From: an uncultured Pseudohongiella sp.
GTDB lineage: Bacteria; Pseudomonadota; Gammaproteobacteria; Pseudomonadales; Pseudohongiellaceae
Reading direction: 5' to 3'
DNA length: 64,000 nucleotides
NCBI GenBank assembly: GCA_902597095.1
Contig: CACJWK010000004.1
Coordinates: 1 to 64,000 of the forward strand
Part shown: piece after piece, positions 17,277-25,960 of the stretch
Layout: each line of letters starts with the position of its first letter
Position numbering within the stretch: the first letter of the stretch is position 1
The notes under the pieces: model-generated
Told to the model about the DNA's origin: nothing
What the model saw: only the letters and a program-made list of their open reading frames with translations
Database searches by the model: none
Position numbers and translations under genes: made by a program

Positions 17277-17924
17277 TCAGCGATCAATCAGGCCCCGAAT
17301 CTTGGCTTTAAATGACTCAGTCGTTAATGCTTGGTCAGGATCCAGTGCCTCGCTGGGTGCTACCACGCCAGTAGCCGGGTCGGTGTCGCCATCGATGACG
17401 CTGACGGGTCTTCGCAGGGCTACCGGCACAGATTGCGTGGATAAAACGTCCGTGACGGGCCTGTCGTTAACGGTGCTGACTTTGCGCTCTCCGTTCTGTT
17501 CGTAAATCAGGTAATGTCCCTGAGACCATCCCAGCAGCGGATTGACCAGATTGCGAATAACGGATTCCACAAAGTAAATGCCCTCTTCGTGGGGACTCGG
17601 GATGCGCAGGCCTTTGATCTCCATGATTTGCCCGCCCAGCCTGCCGCCGGTGAATTTCAGCTCAAGCAGAGGTTCGTCATACTCGCCTTTGATCAATTCT
17701 TCGATTCTGAAGGTGACGTAGGTAACAATCATGCCCGCGGCATTTTCGCGGACGTTGTGTTCAACTACTTTGCCTTCGAAGATGAGTTCAGCATCCTGCG
17801 CCACTTGATCGATGTTCATGCCGAGAATGGTCGTCGCCCCCAGTGGAATGACCAGCAGGAGGTAGCTCATCAGTATACTGATGAGCGTCTTATTGGCAGC
17901 GCAGAGGCGTTCTCTGGAGCGCAT
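17277..17924 (-). CDS. exported protein of unknown function
   Basis: 215 residues with one hydrophobic segment at about residues 14-32, a signal peptide or anchor. The remainder has beta-rich character (LIFEGKVVEHNVRENAAG, TYVTFRIEELIKG, LKFTGGRLGG) and resembles conserved secreted proteins seen beside extracellular matrix genes. No motif identifies an activity. AGGG lies 6 nt upstream of the ATG at 17924. A perfect 22-bp palindrome lies inside the codons of the hydrophobic segment. Not recognised with confidence. Confidence 0.6.
   Translation of the reverse strand: MRSRERLCAANKTLISILMSYLLLVIPLGATTILGMNIDQVAQDAELIFEGKVVEHNVRENAAGMIVTYVTFRIEELIKGEYDEPLLELKFTGGRLGGQIMEIKGLRIPSPHEEGIYFVESVIRNLVNPLLGWSQGHYLIYEQNGERKVSTVNDRPVTDVLSTQSVPVALRRPVSVIDGDTDPATGVVAPSEALDPDQALTTESFKAKIRGLIDR
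17865..17886. repeat. perfect 22-bp palindrome
   Basis: The two 11-base halves, GCTCATCAGTA and TACTGATGAGC, are exact reverse complements with no spacer. It falls 39-60 bp inside the 17277-17924 gene. It could be an operator that overlaps the 5' coding region, or form a hairpin in the mRNA. No second copy was noticed in the window. Confidence 0.85.
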
Positions 17925-18092
17925 CAGTCACCCTGGATGTCTGCTATCTGGAAAGCGCAAAGTATTGGCATGTTGTCCCTGCCGGGCAAAGCACGGCGAC
18001 TGGCAAAACCCGATTCTGCCGGTAACGAACCATACCCTTCACTGTGAGCAAACTTCAAGATAATCTGATCCGATCATACCATTCGAGGGCTG

Positions 18093-18494
18093 CTAAAAGC
18101 TGGGATTTTCTACCGGAAGTAAAATGACAGGCACCATCTCACTATACTGAAACCAGTCGCCATCGATTCGCATCACCGCTCCGGACTTGGTCATTCGCGC
18201 GACGCCGGTGAATTCCAAGTCCAGCCTTGGAATGCGGATAGTGATTCGGGGGCCATCAACGATCACCGTGTCTGCGGGCATTCCGTAAATACCTAGGCCG
18301 CTACTGGTCAAGACGGCAGCTATCTCTTCACCTTGAAGCGTGAAGGTGAAGGCAAGCGTCATGTTGTCGCGGCCAATTACCAGAGGGCCTTCCCACGACC
18401 CAAGTATATTTTCTCTGGTGGCCTCCGCAGCAAGGACGCCAGTATAAAATATAAGAACAGAGGCAGTGAAAAGCGGAATTCGCGTCATTCTCAT
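18093..18494 (-). CDS. small exported protein of unknown function
   Basis: 133 residues. The N-terminus (MRMTRIPLFTASVLIFYTG) is a signal peptide ending near LAAEATRE. The mature part is a beta-rich domain with ILGSWEGPLVIGRDNMTLAFTF and repeated GIYGMPADTVIVDGPRITIRI strands, of the kind seen in small lipocalin-like secreted proteins. No catalytic residues or cysteines are visible. It stands alone between another exported protein gene and an esterase. Function unknown. Confidence 0.6.
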   Translation of the reverse strand: MRMTRIPLFTASVLIFYTGVLAAEATRENILGSWEGPLVIGRDNMTLAFTFTLQGEEIAAVLTSSGLGIYGMPADTVIVDGPRITIRIPRLDLEFTGVARMTKSGAVMRIDGDWFQYSEMVPVILLPVENPSF

Positions 18495-18756
18495 GAGCGG
18501 GATATTAATTCAGCTTTGTTAGCTACTGCAAATCTCCGCTTCGGTGACCACAGCGTGAAAAAGTGATAGGGGTCTTGTCAATCTGACTGAGAATGCCACA
18601 ATGGAAAGCAGAGCGGATCTTCTACAAATAGAAAGAAGAGCTGCTAGGCCACTCCAACTCGTTACCATTTCCAGGGCGCGAAATCAAAATGCTGGATACC
18701 CAGGAGTGTTTGCATGACCAACGCACTTAGTCTGCTCGTCATAGGAGCACAAAAAC

Positions 18757-19446
18757 GTGGCATATCTACCTGCAATTGAGATCGAATGTCCACAGAGAGG
18801 AACGATCGGAGCCGTAATCATCTGGCTACATGGTTTGGGTGCTGACGGCCACGACTTCGCGCCTATCGTGCCACAACTTGCGTTGCCAGCCGGCCTTGGC
18901 GTGAGATTTGTTTTTCCCCACGCGCCCTCTATTCCTGTAACGATCAACAACGGCTTGGTCATGCCAGCCTGGTACGACATCAAGCAACACGACGTGGATC
19001 GGCATGTGGATACCGAGCAGCTTCGACAGTCGGCAGATTGGGTGCATGATCTTATTGACCGGGAAATGGAGCGCGGCGTGCCCAGTGAAAGCATTGTGGT
19101 TGCTGGGTTTTCCCAGGGCGGGGCGGTGAGCTTCGAGGCAGCGCTGACCTATCCGCATCGGCTGGCGGGGATAATGGCACTTTCAACCTACTTTGCGACA
19201 GCTGCGACAGTTGCTCTTAATCCAGTACAGCAGGCGCTACCCCTCTTGATTTGCCACGGAAGCGAGGATCCTGTGGTGCCAGAGTCTCTCGGCCGACAGA
19301 GTGTGGCAACGCTGCAGAGACTCGGATTTAAGCCGGAGTATGTCGTCTACCCGATGGAGCATGCCGTGTGTCCCCAGCAGATTGTTGATATAAGCCGATG
19401 GATAGGGCGAACCCTGACAGTCCAGGGGTCCTCAGAATGCAGCTGA
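18757..19446 (+). CDS. carboxylesterase/phospholipase (alpha/beta hydrolase)
   Basis: 229 residues starting with GTG at 18757, with TAGGAG 9 nt upstream. The family pattern is complete: IIWLHGLGADGHDF (oxyanion loop), the nucleophile elbow AGFSQGG, the acid in GSEDPVVP, and the histidine in PMEHAVCPQQI. It is the small cytoplasmic carboxylesterase EstB/YpfH group, which hydrolyses short acyl esters and lysophospholipids. It is monocistronic in this context. Confidence 0.9.
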   Translation: MAYLPAIEIECPQRGTIGAVIIWLHGLGADGHDFAPIVPQLALPAGLGVRFVFPHAPSIPVTINNGLVMPAWYDIKQHDVDRHVDTEQLRQSADWVHDLIDREMERGVPSESIVVAGFSQGGAVSFEAALTYPHRLAGIMALSTYFATAATVALNPVQQALPLLICHGSEDPVVPESLGRQSVATLQRLGFKPEYVVYPMEHAVCPQQIVDISRWIGRTLTVQGSSECS

Positions 19447-19475
19447 AAATTGCCGGTCAGCGGCAAATGGGACAG

Positions 19476-19506
19476 TTGACCTTAGAGTTGTCTCTGAGCT
19501 TATACT
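19476..19506 (+). promoter_or_regulatory. MerR-type promoter with 19-bp spacer and dyad operator
   Basis: TTGACC at 19476-19481 and TATACT at 19501-19506 are separated by 19 bp, the lengthened spacer typical of MerR-activated promoters. The spacer holds a near-perfect inverted repeat, TTAGAG at 19482-19487 with CTCTGA at 19492-19497. The merR-type gene starts 31 bp downstream, which indicates an autoregulated merR-permease operon. Confidence 0.8.
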
Positions 19507-19536
19507 TGCATCCTGATAATTAAAGGTTTCCGCTAA

Positions 19537-19965
19537 ATGTTGAAAATCAGCGAGCTGGCAGTGCGAATCGGTCTGTCGGCGCACACCATCCGGTTTTATG
19601 AAAAACACGGGCTCATTGAGGCCAGTGAGCGAAGTGAGTCCGGCTATCGGTTGTATAGCGCTGCCGATATCAATCGGGCAGAATTTGTGAAAACAGCTCG
19701 CAATATCGGGTTTTCGCTGAAAGACATTGCTCAGCTGCTGTCAATCAGACTCGATCGGTCGAGTCACAGTTGCCAGGAAGTGACCGACATTACCCGAAAC
19801 AAGTTGCATGAGGTCAATCGCAAAATGGCAGAGCTCAAAGCCATGCAGAAAGTGTTGAGCCGCTTACTGAATAAGTGTGATGGAGGCCTGGAAAACGCGA
19901 CGCACTGCTCCATTTTAGAAGTGCTGGATAACGGCGGTCTCGCGACTACCGGGGGGGTAAACTGA
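19537..19965 (+). CDS. MerR-family metal sensor, Zn/Cd/Pb type
   Basis: 142 residues. The N-terminal winged helix (ISELAVRIGLSAHTIRFYEKHGLI, SGYRLYSAADI) is the MerR DNA-binding domain, followed by a dimerisation helix. Candidate metal ligands H77, C79, C114, H123 and C124 match the positions used by ZntR/PbrR-type sensors (C79, C114 and C124 in ZntR). It distorts the long-spacer promoter upstream to activate transcription when metal is bound. Its TGA overlaps the ATG of the permease by one base. Confidence 0.9.
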   Translation: MLKISELAVRIGLSAHTIRFYEKHGLIEASERSESGYRLYSAADINRAEFVKTARNIGFSLKDIAQLLSIRLDRSSHSCQEVTDITRNKLHEVNRKMAELKAMQKVLSRLLNKCDGGLENATHCSILEVLDNGGLATTGGVN

Positions 19966-21038
19966 TGGAATTTTTACGCATATTCTGGGATCTCGTCATT
20001 GAAAGCGCCCCATGGTTGCTGATGGGTTATCTGCTGGCCGGCATAATCAGGCAGGTCATCCCCAGCAGTTGGGTGGAAAAGCAGCTGGCTGAGCCGGGAA
20101 TAGTCTCTATAGTTAAAGGCGCGTTTATCGGTGCGCCACTTCCGCTGTGTTCCTGCGGCGTAATTCCTACTGCTCTAGCAATCCGTAAAGCTGGGGCCTC
20201 TAAAGGCGCCACCTCATCTTTTTTAGTCGCTACCCCTGAAACCGGCGTCGATTCTATCTCCTTCTCTTATGCGGTGCTTGGGCCGATATTTGCGGTTGCC
20301 CGACCTATCGGAGCGCTCAGCAGTGCGATTGTAGCGGGCATACTGGTCAATGCGCTGGATCAGGGCGAGCAAGCTACGCGCGAAGCCGAGAGCAGCTGCG
20401 GCAGCTGCTGCAGCAAGCAGACCCCTGCTGATGAGCGGCAGTTACCACTGGGTGAGCGACTAATACTGGCTGTGAAATATGGCTATGGGCGCATGATTTC
20501 TGATACCGCCAAGTGGCTGGCTATTGGCTTAGTCGTGGCCACAGTGATCACTGCCCTGGTGCCTCAGTCGTTCTTTTTGCGATGGGGGGACGGTGTGCTG
20601 GCAATGCTGGTTATGGTGTTGGTGGGTTTGCCCATGTACATTTGTGCCACGGCGTCGACGCCGGTGGCTGCCAGCCTCTTGTTCGCAGGGATCTCACCGG
20701 GTGCTGCTCTGGTATTTATGCTGACTGGCCCAGCTACTAATTTAGCCACGATGGGGGTCATCAAAGAACAGCTGGGTCTGAAATCTCTGGTGACTTATCT
20801 GATCGGGGTTATTGGCACTGCTATTGCGGCAGGTCTGGCACTTAACGCCGCCTTTGCGTCTTTCTCCTGGCCGTTGCAGCTGGCCATGGCTGCGCACGGT
20901 GAGAGCTATCCTTTCTGGCGCCAGCTTGCGGCTGTGGTACTGGTTGGCCTGGTGCTCCGTGTCTGGATACAGCCGCTTTCCCGTGCAGGCGCAGGTATTC
21001 AGGAAGCGGCTGAGCCTCGGCCGGTAAAGCAGTCCTGA
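19965..21038 (+). CDS. SO_0444/DUF318-type metal efflux permease
   Basis: 357 residues with about eight to ten membrane segments. It has the family motifs PLCSCGVIPTALAIRKAGASKGATSS (key residues Cys-Ser-Cys-Gly) and FLVATPETGVDS, plus a cysteine cluster SSCGSCCSK in the central cytoplasmic loop near residues 145-153. The second half carries GLPMYICATASTPVAASL. Related permeases export arsenicals or Cu/Zn. The Zn/Cd/Pb-like MerR partner and its overlap by 1 bp point to efflux of a soft divalent metal. Substrate not proven. Confidence 0.88.
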   Translation: MEFLRIFWDLVIESAPWLLMGYLLAGIIRQVIPSSWVEKQLAEPGIVSIVKGAFIGAPLPLCSCGVIPTALAIRKAGASKGATSSFLVATPETGVDSISFSYAVLGPIFAVARPIGALSSAIVAGILVNALDQGEQATREAESSCGSCCSKQTPADERQLPLGERLILAVKYGYGRMISDTAKWLAIGLVVATVITALVPQSFFLRWGDGVLAMLVMVLVGLPMYICATASTPVAASLLFAGISPGAALVFMLTGPATNLATMGVIKEQLGLKSLVTYLIGVIGTAIAAGLALNAAFASFSWPLQLAMAAHGESYPFWRQLAAVVLVGLVLRVWIQPLSRAGAGIQEAAEPRPVKQS

Positions 21039-21064
21039 CAGGGCCGGCTCCCGATCTCCGGACT

Positions 21065-22030
21065 CTACTTGCAGGTTTTGCCGGCAACCCGGTGCTGACT
21101 GTCAAGATGAAACACCCAGTCTGCCTTGCTGGGCAGTGTGTTCAGGGCGTGCCTCGTCAATCGTTCAAAGTGCTGAATAAAGCGGGCAATTTCTTCAGGG
21201 CTCATCACGCCACTAGTGTCGGCATCAAACTGCGCTGCACGATGTTGCTTGAGCTTTTCTTCCTGCAGGCAGCGCCAGGCAAACACCTGCTCAAATGACG
21301 GCGCCTGCAGCATCAAAAGTGAATCCAGGCGGCCGAAGATGTCTGCGAAATCGGAACTGAGAGAGTGATTCACGAAGTTGCGCCATGAACCGTCGCCGTC
21401 TTCGTTCGCTTCCAGCTGATTTATCGGTGAGAGAAGATGCTCGCACGGCTCCGGTTCCAACCCGATAAACCAGCCTTCTAATAGGATGAGATCAACAGGA
21501 AGAGTCGTCGGAGACCAGTGTTCAGCTGTCACCGGGTTGTCCGCCGCTTTGTCAAAGCGTGGGATTTTTACAGTGCTTGCCTGACTGTTCAGCAACTGAC
21601 TTAAGCAGGATTTCAGTTGCTCCACGTCATGAGTACCTGGTACTCCCCGGGTCGCTAGCAGTGGATGCACTGTCTCAGCAAGCTGCGCTCGTGCAGCTTT
21701 TGAGAGATAAAAGTCGTCAATTGAGAGAACAGCGACTTTGAACCCTGCCTCGGTGCTGCAAAGCTCGAAAAGTCTGGCCAGAGTTGACTTCCCTGTGCCC
21801 TGAGCGCCATTTATGCCAATTAACAGTGGCTTGTTTCGGTCCGGCGTCAGTCGCAGGAGCAACTCCTGCGCAGCAGGAAGAAACCAGGCGAGCACATCCT
21901 CACCATAGGTCGCCGGCAGATGCTCGCTGCGCAGAAATTCCTGAATAAGCTGTGGAGTCACGGTGGGTAAATCGTGGAAAGTCGGGGTATGCAGACAGTT
22001 TACCTTGCCCGGGTGGACGGGTTCAATCAT
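21065..22030 (-). CDS. P-loop kinase, D-glycerate 3-kinase-like (YggC/GLYK family)
   Basis: 321 residues. Walker A is GINGAQGTGKSTLARLF near residues 88-104. The family signature SIDDFYLSKAARAQLA and the TRGVPGTHD motif follow. ILLEGWFIGLEPEP is the Walker B region. This pattern is that of plant-type D-glycerate 3-kinases and bacterial YggC, related to uridine/pantothenate kinases. It would phosphorylate glycerate or a similar small substrate. It runs convergent to the permease and divergent from the DnaT-domain gene. Confidence 0.8.
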   Translation of the reverse strand: MIEPVHPGKVNCLHTPTFHDLPTVTPQLIQEFLRSEHLPATYGEDVLAWFLPAAQELLLRLTPDRNKPLLIGINGAQGTGKSTLARLFELCSTEAGFKVAVLSIDDFYLSKAARAQLAETVHPLLATRGVPGTHDVEQLKSCLSQLLNSQASTVKIPRFDKAADNPVTAEHWSPTTLPVDLILLEGWFIGLEPEPCEHLLSPINQLEANEDGDGSWRNFVNHSLSSDFADIFGRLDSLLMLQAPSFEQVFAWRCLQEEKLKQHRAAQFDADTSGVMSPEEIARFIQHFERLTRHALNTLPSKADWVFHLDSQHRVAGKTCK

Positions 22031-22146
22031 GCGGTAGGGAAGGGCCGCAGGCCTGTGATACGATCCCCCATTATGAGGTAAAAGCGGTTAAGCCGGCCTT
22101 CAAAAACGATACAAACAGCCCCTAATTTCAGCGATCAGATGTCTCC

Positions 22147-23307
22147 GTGTCAAAGCTAGTTCCCGAGCAACCCCTTGTTATTTCTCCAACCCTTGCTGCT
22201 ACCATAGGTCTGGGCGAAGCGGTAATGCTTCATGTGCTGGCCGAACTCATTCGCCACCGCGGCCAGCAGCGCCACAGCGATTCGGGTTTACGCTGGCTCT
22301 GCCTTGAGGAGCGTGAACTGCGCCGTTTGTTCCCGTTCTGGGGTATAAAGGAGAGTCTGGAATATCGGCAAAGCCTGCAGAACCTCGGCGTGTTGAAACT
22401 GGAACATATCGTGGATGCGCAATCTGTCTGGATTGCCATTGATGACGGTGGCGAAGCGATTGCGCAGGCAAAGCCATTGCCGGCAGAGACTACTGACATG
22501 CCAAAGGTTAAATCCCCCTTGCCGGTCAGTGAGCGTCAGGGTACCGGCTCGAATGCGGCCAAGCCGATCCCGGATGATTGGCAACCAGAGGAAAACTGGA
22601 TTCAGCTGGCCAGACAGCATGCCATCCCTGAGGACTTCATTCGCAGCCTGATTCCGGAGTTTGTGAACTATTGGCGTGACAGACGCCAGGCGAGGTTCTC
22701 CTGGGGCAATGCGTTCTATAAACACGTGTTGAAAGAGTGGCGTCATGAGCAGACGCGCAAAGGCGCGCGCGAGTTGGCGAGCACCATGTCTCCGCAATGG
22801 TTGCCGAGTGCGGACGCGCTGGAGATTTTGGGTAACGTTGGCATCAGCCACAGTTTCATCGAGGATGCCATTCCGGAGTTTGTTCTCTACTGGAGGGAGC
22901 GCGGCGTGGTGCATGGCGCTTGGAATACAAAATTCATTGAACATATTCGCAGGCAGTGGGCAAAATACACGGCCTCTTTCGGGCTTGATGACACCCCGAG
23001 GCCGATTGCAGATGGGTGGCAGCCAAGCGCGGATTGTTTTGAGATTCTGCAGCTGGCTGAAATCGACGAGGCCTATGCGCGCAGCAAGGTGCCAGAGTTC
23101 GTGCTGTACTGGAAAGACAGTGAACAGGTAAAGGCCTCATGGAACACCGTGTTCCTTCAGTTTATCAAGCAGGACTGGGCGCGCCGGCTGAAGCAGGGCG
23201 GCCATGACGAGAAATTGTATGGAGAAGATCAAACCATTGCTGGAACGCAGCAGAAAAAAATTCGGGAAAAATTCGAGCGCATCGCTGATCGAAGTTGGGC
23301 AGACTGA
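22147..23307 (+). CDS. replication protein with three DnaT-type DNA-binding domains
   Basis: 386 residues from a GTG at 22147. The first ~100 residues resemble a winged-helix domain. Three DnaT-like modules follow at about residues 143-205, 215-273 and 289-345. Each has the W-x-P-x-x-x motif, a P-E-F-V-x-Y-W-x-(D/E) core and a closing W (DDWQPEENW, PQWLPSADA, DGWQPSADC). E. coli DnaT has one such domain and hands primosome loading to DnaC. The gene overlaps the lambda P-like gene by 104 bp, suggesting coupled expression in helicase loading or primosome restart. Confidence 0.85.
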   Translation: MSKLVPEQPLVISPTLAATIGLGEAVMLHVLAELIRHRGQQRHSDSGLRWLCLEERELRRLFPFWGIKESLEYRQSLQNLGVLKLEHIVDAQSVWIAIDDGGEAIAQAKPLPAETTDMPKVKSPLPVSERQGTGSNAAKPIPDDWQPEENWIQLARQHAIPEDFIRSLIPEFVNYWRDRRQARFSWGNAFYKHVLKEWRHEQTRKGARELASTMSPQWLPSADALEILGNVGISHSFIEDAIPEFVLYWRERGVVHGAWNTKFIEHIRRQWAKYTASFGLDDTPRPIADGWQPSADCFEILQLAEIDEAYARSKVPEFVLYWKDSEQVKASWNTVFLQFIKQDWARRLKQGGHDEKLYGEDQTIAGTQQKKIREKFERIADRSWAD

Positions 23308-23938
23308 TCCTCATCAACGTTCCCTCTCGACCGCAGGGGTCGAAGAGTCAGAGGCTGGCTTCGGCTCAGAGGCCGTGCCGGATCGGGTGGATGCCATCAA
23401 TCAGATCTTTGCCGAATTCGAATTTGCCTATCACAACCAGTTTCACAAAGCGTTTGCTGACGCCGAGAGTCTGGTCATCGCCAAAAAATACTGGTTGAGC
23501 TCGCTTGAGAATTATCTGCCGACGCAGATTGTCAGAGCCGCCAAAAAAGTGATTCGCAGTCAGGACTACCTGCCCTCAATCGCCACGCTGGTTCGGGCCT
23601 GCGAAGAAGGGTTTGACCTGTTTGGGTTGCCAGCCCCGCACAGCGCGTATCTCGAGGCCTGTACGGCACCTTCGCCGAAGCGAGAGTTCTCATGGAGTCA
23701 TCCAGCCGTGTATCTGGCCGGAGCATCAACGGGCTGGTTTACCCTGGCGAACGAGAGAGAATCGGTGGCATTTCCCCGCTTTGAATACCACTACGGCCAG
23801 TTGTGTAAGCGCGTTATGACCGGTGAAGAACTGCACCTGCCGGTTACCGAAGCTCTCCCCAAAAAAACCGAGCGAACCCTGACCGCCGAAGAGCGTCGGG
23901 CTCATATCGCGCAGATTCGGAAAGAGCTGGGTTTGTGA
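23204..23938 (+). CDS. lambda P-like helicase-loader protein
   Basis: 244 residues as listed. The start is uncertain: ATG 23204 and ATG 23219 both lie inside the upstream gene and neither has a strong ribosome-binding site. The central part (INQIFAEFEFAYHNQF, VIAKKYWLSSLENY, DYLPSIATLVRACEEG) matches the phage replication protein P family, which binds DnaB and delivers it to DNA. The C-terminus has TAEERRAHIAQIRKELG. Pairing with the DnaT-domain protein implies a chromosomal helicase-loading module of phage origin. It ends one base from ettA (convergent). Confidence 0.75.
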   Translation: MTRNCMEKIKPLLERSRKKFGKNSSASLIEVGQTDPHQRSLSTAGVEESEAGFGSEAVPDRVDAINQIFAEFEFAYHNQFHKAFADAESLVIAKKYWLSSLENYLPTQIVRAAKKVIRSQDYLPSIATLVRACEEGFDLFGLPAPHSAYLEACTAPSPKREFSWSHPAVYLAGASTGWFTLANERESVAFPRFEYHYGQLCKRVMTGEELHLPVTEALPKKTERTLTAEERRAHIAQIRKELGL

Positions 23939-25606
23939 CTAGGCGTCCAGCTTCTTGTACTTGACCCGGGTCGGTTGGGTGTCGCCAACGCGTTTCTTAT
24001 GGCCGGCTTCGTAATCGGTGTAGTTGCCCTCATGCCAGATAACTTCACTGTCACCCTCAAAAGCCAGAATGTGTGTGCAGATCCGGTCCAGAAACCAGCG
24101 ATCGTGAGATACAACAATGGCACAGCCAGGGAAGGCCAGTAGTCCTTCCTCCAGCGCCCGCAAGGTTTCGACGTCGAGATCATTGGTGGGCTCGTCCAGC
24201 AGCAGCACGTTGCCACCCTTTTTGAGCAGCTTGGCCATGTGCAGCCGGTTGCGTTCTCCACCGGAGAGATCCTTGACGAATTTCTGCTGATCGCCCCCTT
24301 TGAAGTTGAAGCGACTAGCGTAGGCACGAGAAGCGATCTCGTAGTTGCCGATATGGATGATGTCCTGCTCATCCGATAACTCCTGCCAGACTGTTTTCTC
24401 GCCATTGAGTTCATCACGGCTCTGATCCACATAGGCAAGACTGACGGTGTCGCCGAGCTCAATCGCGCCGCTATCCGGTTGCTCCGCACCTACCAGCATG
24501 CGGAGAAAGGTCGTCTTTCCCGCGCCATTGCCACCGATGATGCCCACGAGGCTGCCCTTGGGAACTGAAAAACTGAGGTTATCGATGAGGACGCGGTCGC
24601 CAAAGCCCTTACATAGGCTGCTGACCTCAATTACTTTGTCGCCTAAACGTTCACCGGGGGGAATATACAACTCCTGGGTTTCGTTGCGCTTCTGGAAATC
24701 CTTGGAATTGAGTTCTTCGAAGCGGGAGATGCGGGCCTTGCTTTTGGACTGACGACCTTTGGGGTTAGCCCGTACCCATTCAAGCTCTGATTTGATCGTG
24801 CGCTCGCGGGCAGCCTCCTGCTTCTCTTCGATTTCCAATCGTTTTTCTTTGGCTTCCAGCCAGGCGCTGTAATTGCCTTCATAGGGAATGCCATGACCGC
24901 GGTCCAGTTCGAGAATCCATCCCGCTGCGTTATCCAGGAAATATCGATCGTGGGTAATTGCGACGACCGTGCCGGGGTAGTCCTGCAGGAAGCGTTCAAG
25001 CCACGCCACGCTTTCTGCATCAAGATGGTTGGTTGGCTCGTCCAGCAGCAGCATGTCAGGTTTCGAGAGCAGCAGGCGGCACAGGGCTACGCGGCGTTTT
25101 TCTCCCCCTGACAGGTTGCTGACGGTGGCATCCCATTCGGGCAGGCGCAGTGCATCAGCGGCAATGTCCAGGGTGCGTTCGATTTGCCAGCCATCCACCG
25201 CATCAATTTCATTCTGCAGTTCGCCCTGGCGCTCCAGCAGCGCATTCATCTCCTCATCGCCCATCGGTTCGGCAAACTTGTCGCTGATGGCATTGAACTC
25301 GTTGACCAGGTCAATGATTTCCTGAATGCCTTTTTCGACGTTTTCCCTGACCGTCAGAGCTTCCTCCAGTTCAGGTTCCTGCGGCAGATAACCAATTTTT
25401 ATGCCGGGCTGCGGCCGCGCTTCGCCGTTTATCTCGGTATCCATGCCGGCCATGATGCGCAGCAAGGTAGACTTGCCAGCACCGTTCAGGCCCAGTACGC
25501 CGATCTTGGCCCCCGGGAAAAACGACAGAGAGATGTCTTTGAGAATTTCGCGTTTCGGCGGAACGATTTTGCCAACGCGGTTCATGGTGTATACGAATTG
25601 AGCCAT
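23939..25606 (-). CDS. ettA: energy-dependent translational throttle protein EttA (ABC-F)
   Basis: 555 residues, normal length. Two ABC ATPase domains have Walker A GLNGAGKST and GGNGAGKTT, signature LSGGE in both halves, and Walker B LLLDEPTNHLD and LLLDEPTNDLD. The PtIM linker with WVRANPKGRQSKSKARI lies between them, and MAQFVYTMNRVGK is the EttA N-terminus. It binds the ribosomal E site and gates the first peptide bond according to ATP/ADP ratio. Confidence 0.97.
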   Translation of the reverse strand: MAQFVYTMNRVGKIVPPKREILKDISLSFFPGAKIGVLGLNGAGKSTLLRIMAGMDTEINGEARPQPGIKIGYLPQEPELEEALTVRENVEKGIQEIIDLVNEFNAISDKFAEPMGDEEMNALLERQGELQNEIDAVDGWQIERTLDIAADALRLPEWDATVSNLSGGEKRRVALCRLLLSKPDMLLLDEPTNHLDAESVAWLERFLQDYPGTVVAITHDRYFLDNAAGWILELDRGHGIPYEGNYSAWLEAKEKRLEIEEKQEAARERTIKSELEWVRANPKGRQSKSKARISRFEELNSKDFQKRNETQELYIPPGERLGDKVIEVSSLCKGFGDRVLIDNLSFSVPKGSLVGIIGGNGAGKTTFLRMLVGAEQPDSGAIELGDTVSLAYVDQSRDELNGEKTVWQELSDEQDIIHIGNYEIASRAYASRFNFKGGDQQKFVKDLSGGERNRLHMAKLLKKGGNVLLLDEPTNDLDVETLRALEEGLLAFPGCAIVVSHDRWFLDRICTHILAFEGDSEVIWHEGNYTDYEAGHKKRVGDTQPTRVKYKKLDA

Positions 25607-25960
25607 AGTAATACCCGAAAGATGTCGAGGCGTGTCAGAACCGATCGCCGGTCCGCATGGAGACCATATGAGTGGCTGTAGGTGGAGTAAAGAATGATAG
25701 TTTACCTGATTATCAGCTAGTTTAGTCGGGCAGATTCAACAGTTTGGCCCAGTCGAATTCAATCAGTGCAGCGGGATGTTTGAGCAGTTGTGAGTAACGG
25801 TGGTGACGTAACGCCGCCCGCTCCTTTGATGTATTCCCTGGTGCTGGTCAGAAAATGCTCCCAACCGTCTTGATCGTTCAGATAATCTGGGTTTTATCTT
25901 GCTGCATTCGGGTTTCAGATCAGTTTACGCTCAGTCCGCGCATACCCAGAATTTGATGTC
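25607..25960. other. 354-bp gap between ettA and the DUF3764-like gene
   Basis: No intact gene. The part nearest ettA (25607-25730) would hold the ettA promoter, though no clean hexamer pair was found. The part from 25732 to 25893 holds a decayed minus-strand coding remnant, listed separately. Confidence 0.7.
25732..25893 (-). pseudogene. decayed coding remnant, unknown family
   Basis: On the minus strand one frame reads NPDYLNDQDGWEHFLTSTRE and a second frame continues with SKERAALRHHRYSQLL and KHPAALIEFDWAKLLNLPD before a TAA at 25732-25734. The junction lies near 25810-25830. Neither frame has a start codon, yet both look like ordinary protein with an amphipathic C-terminus. This suggests the 3' end of a gene that has lost its 5' part and gained a frameshift. 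Family not recognised. Coding by chance remains possible. Confidence 0.35.
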
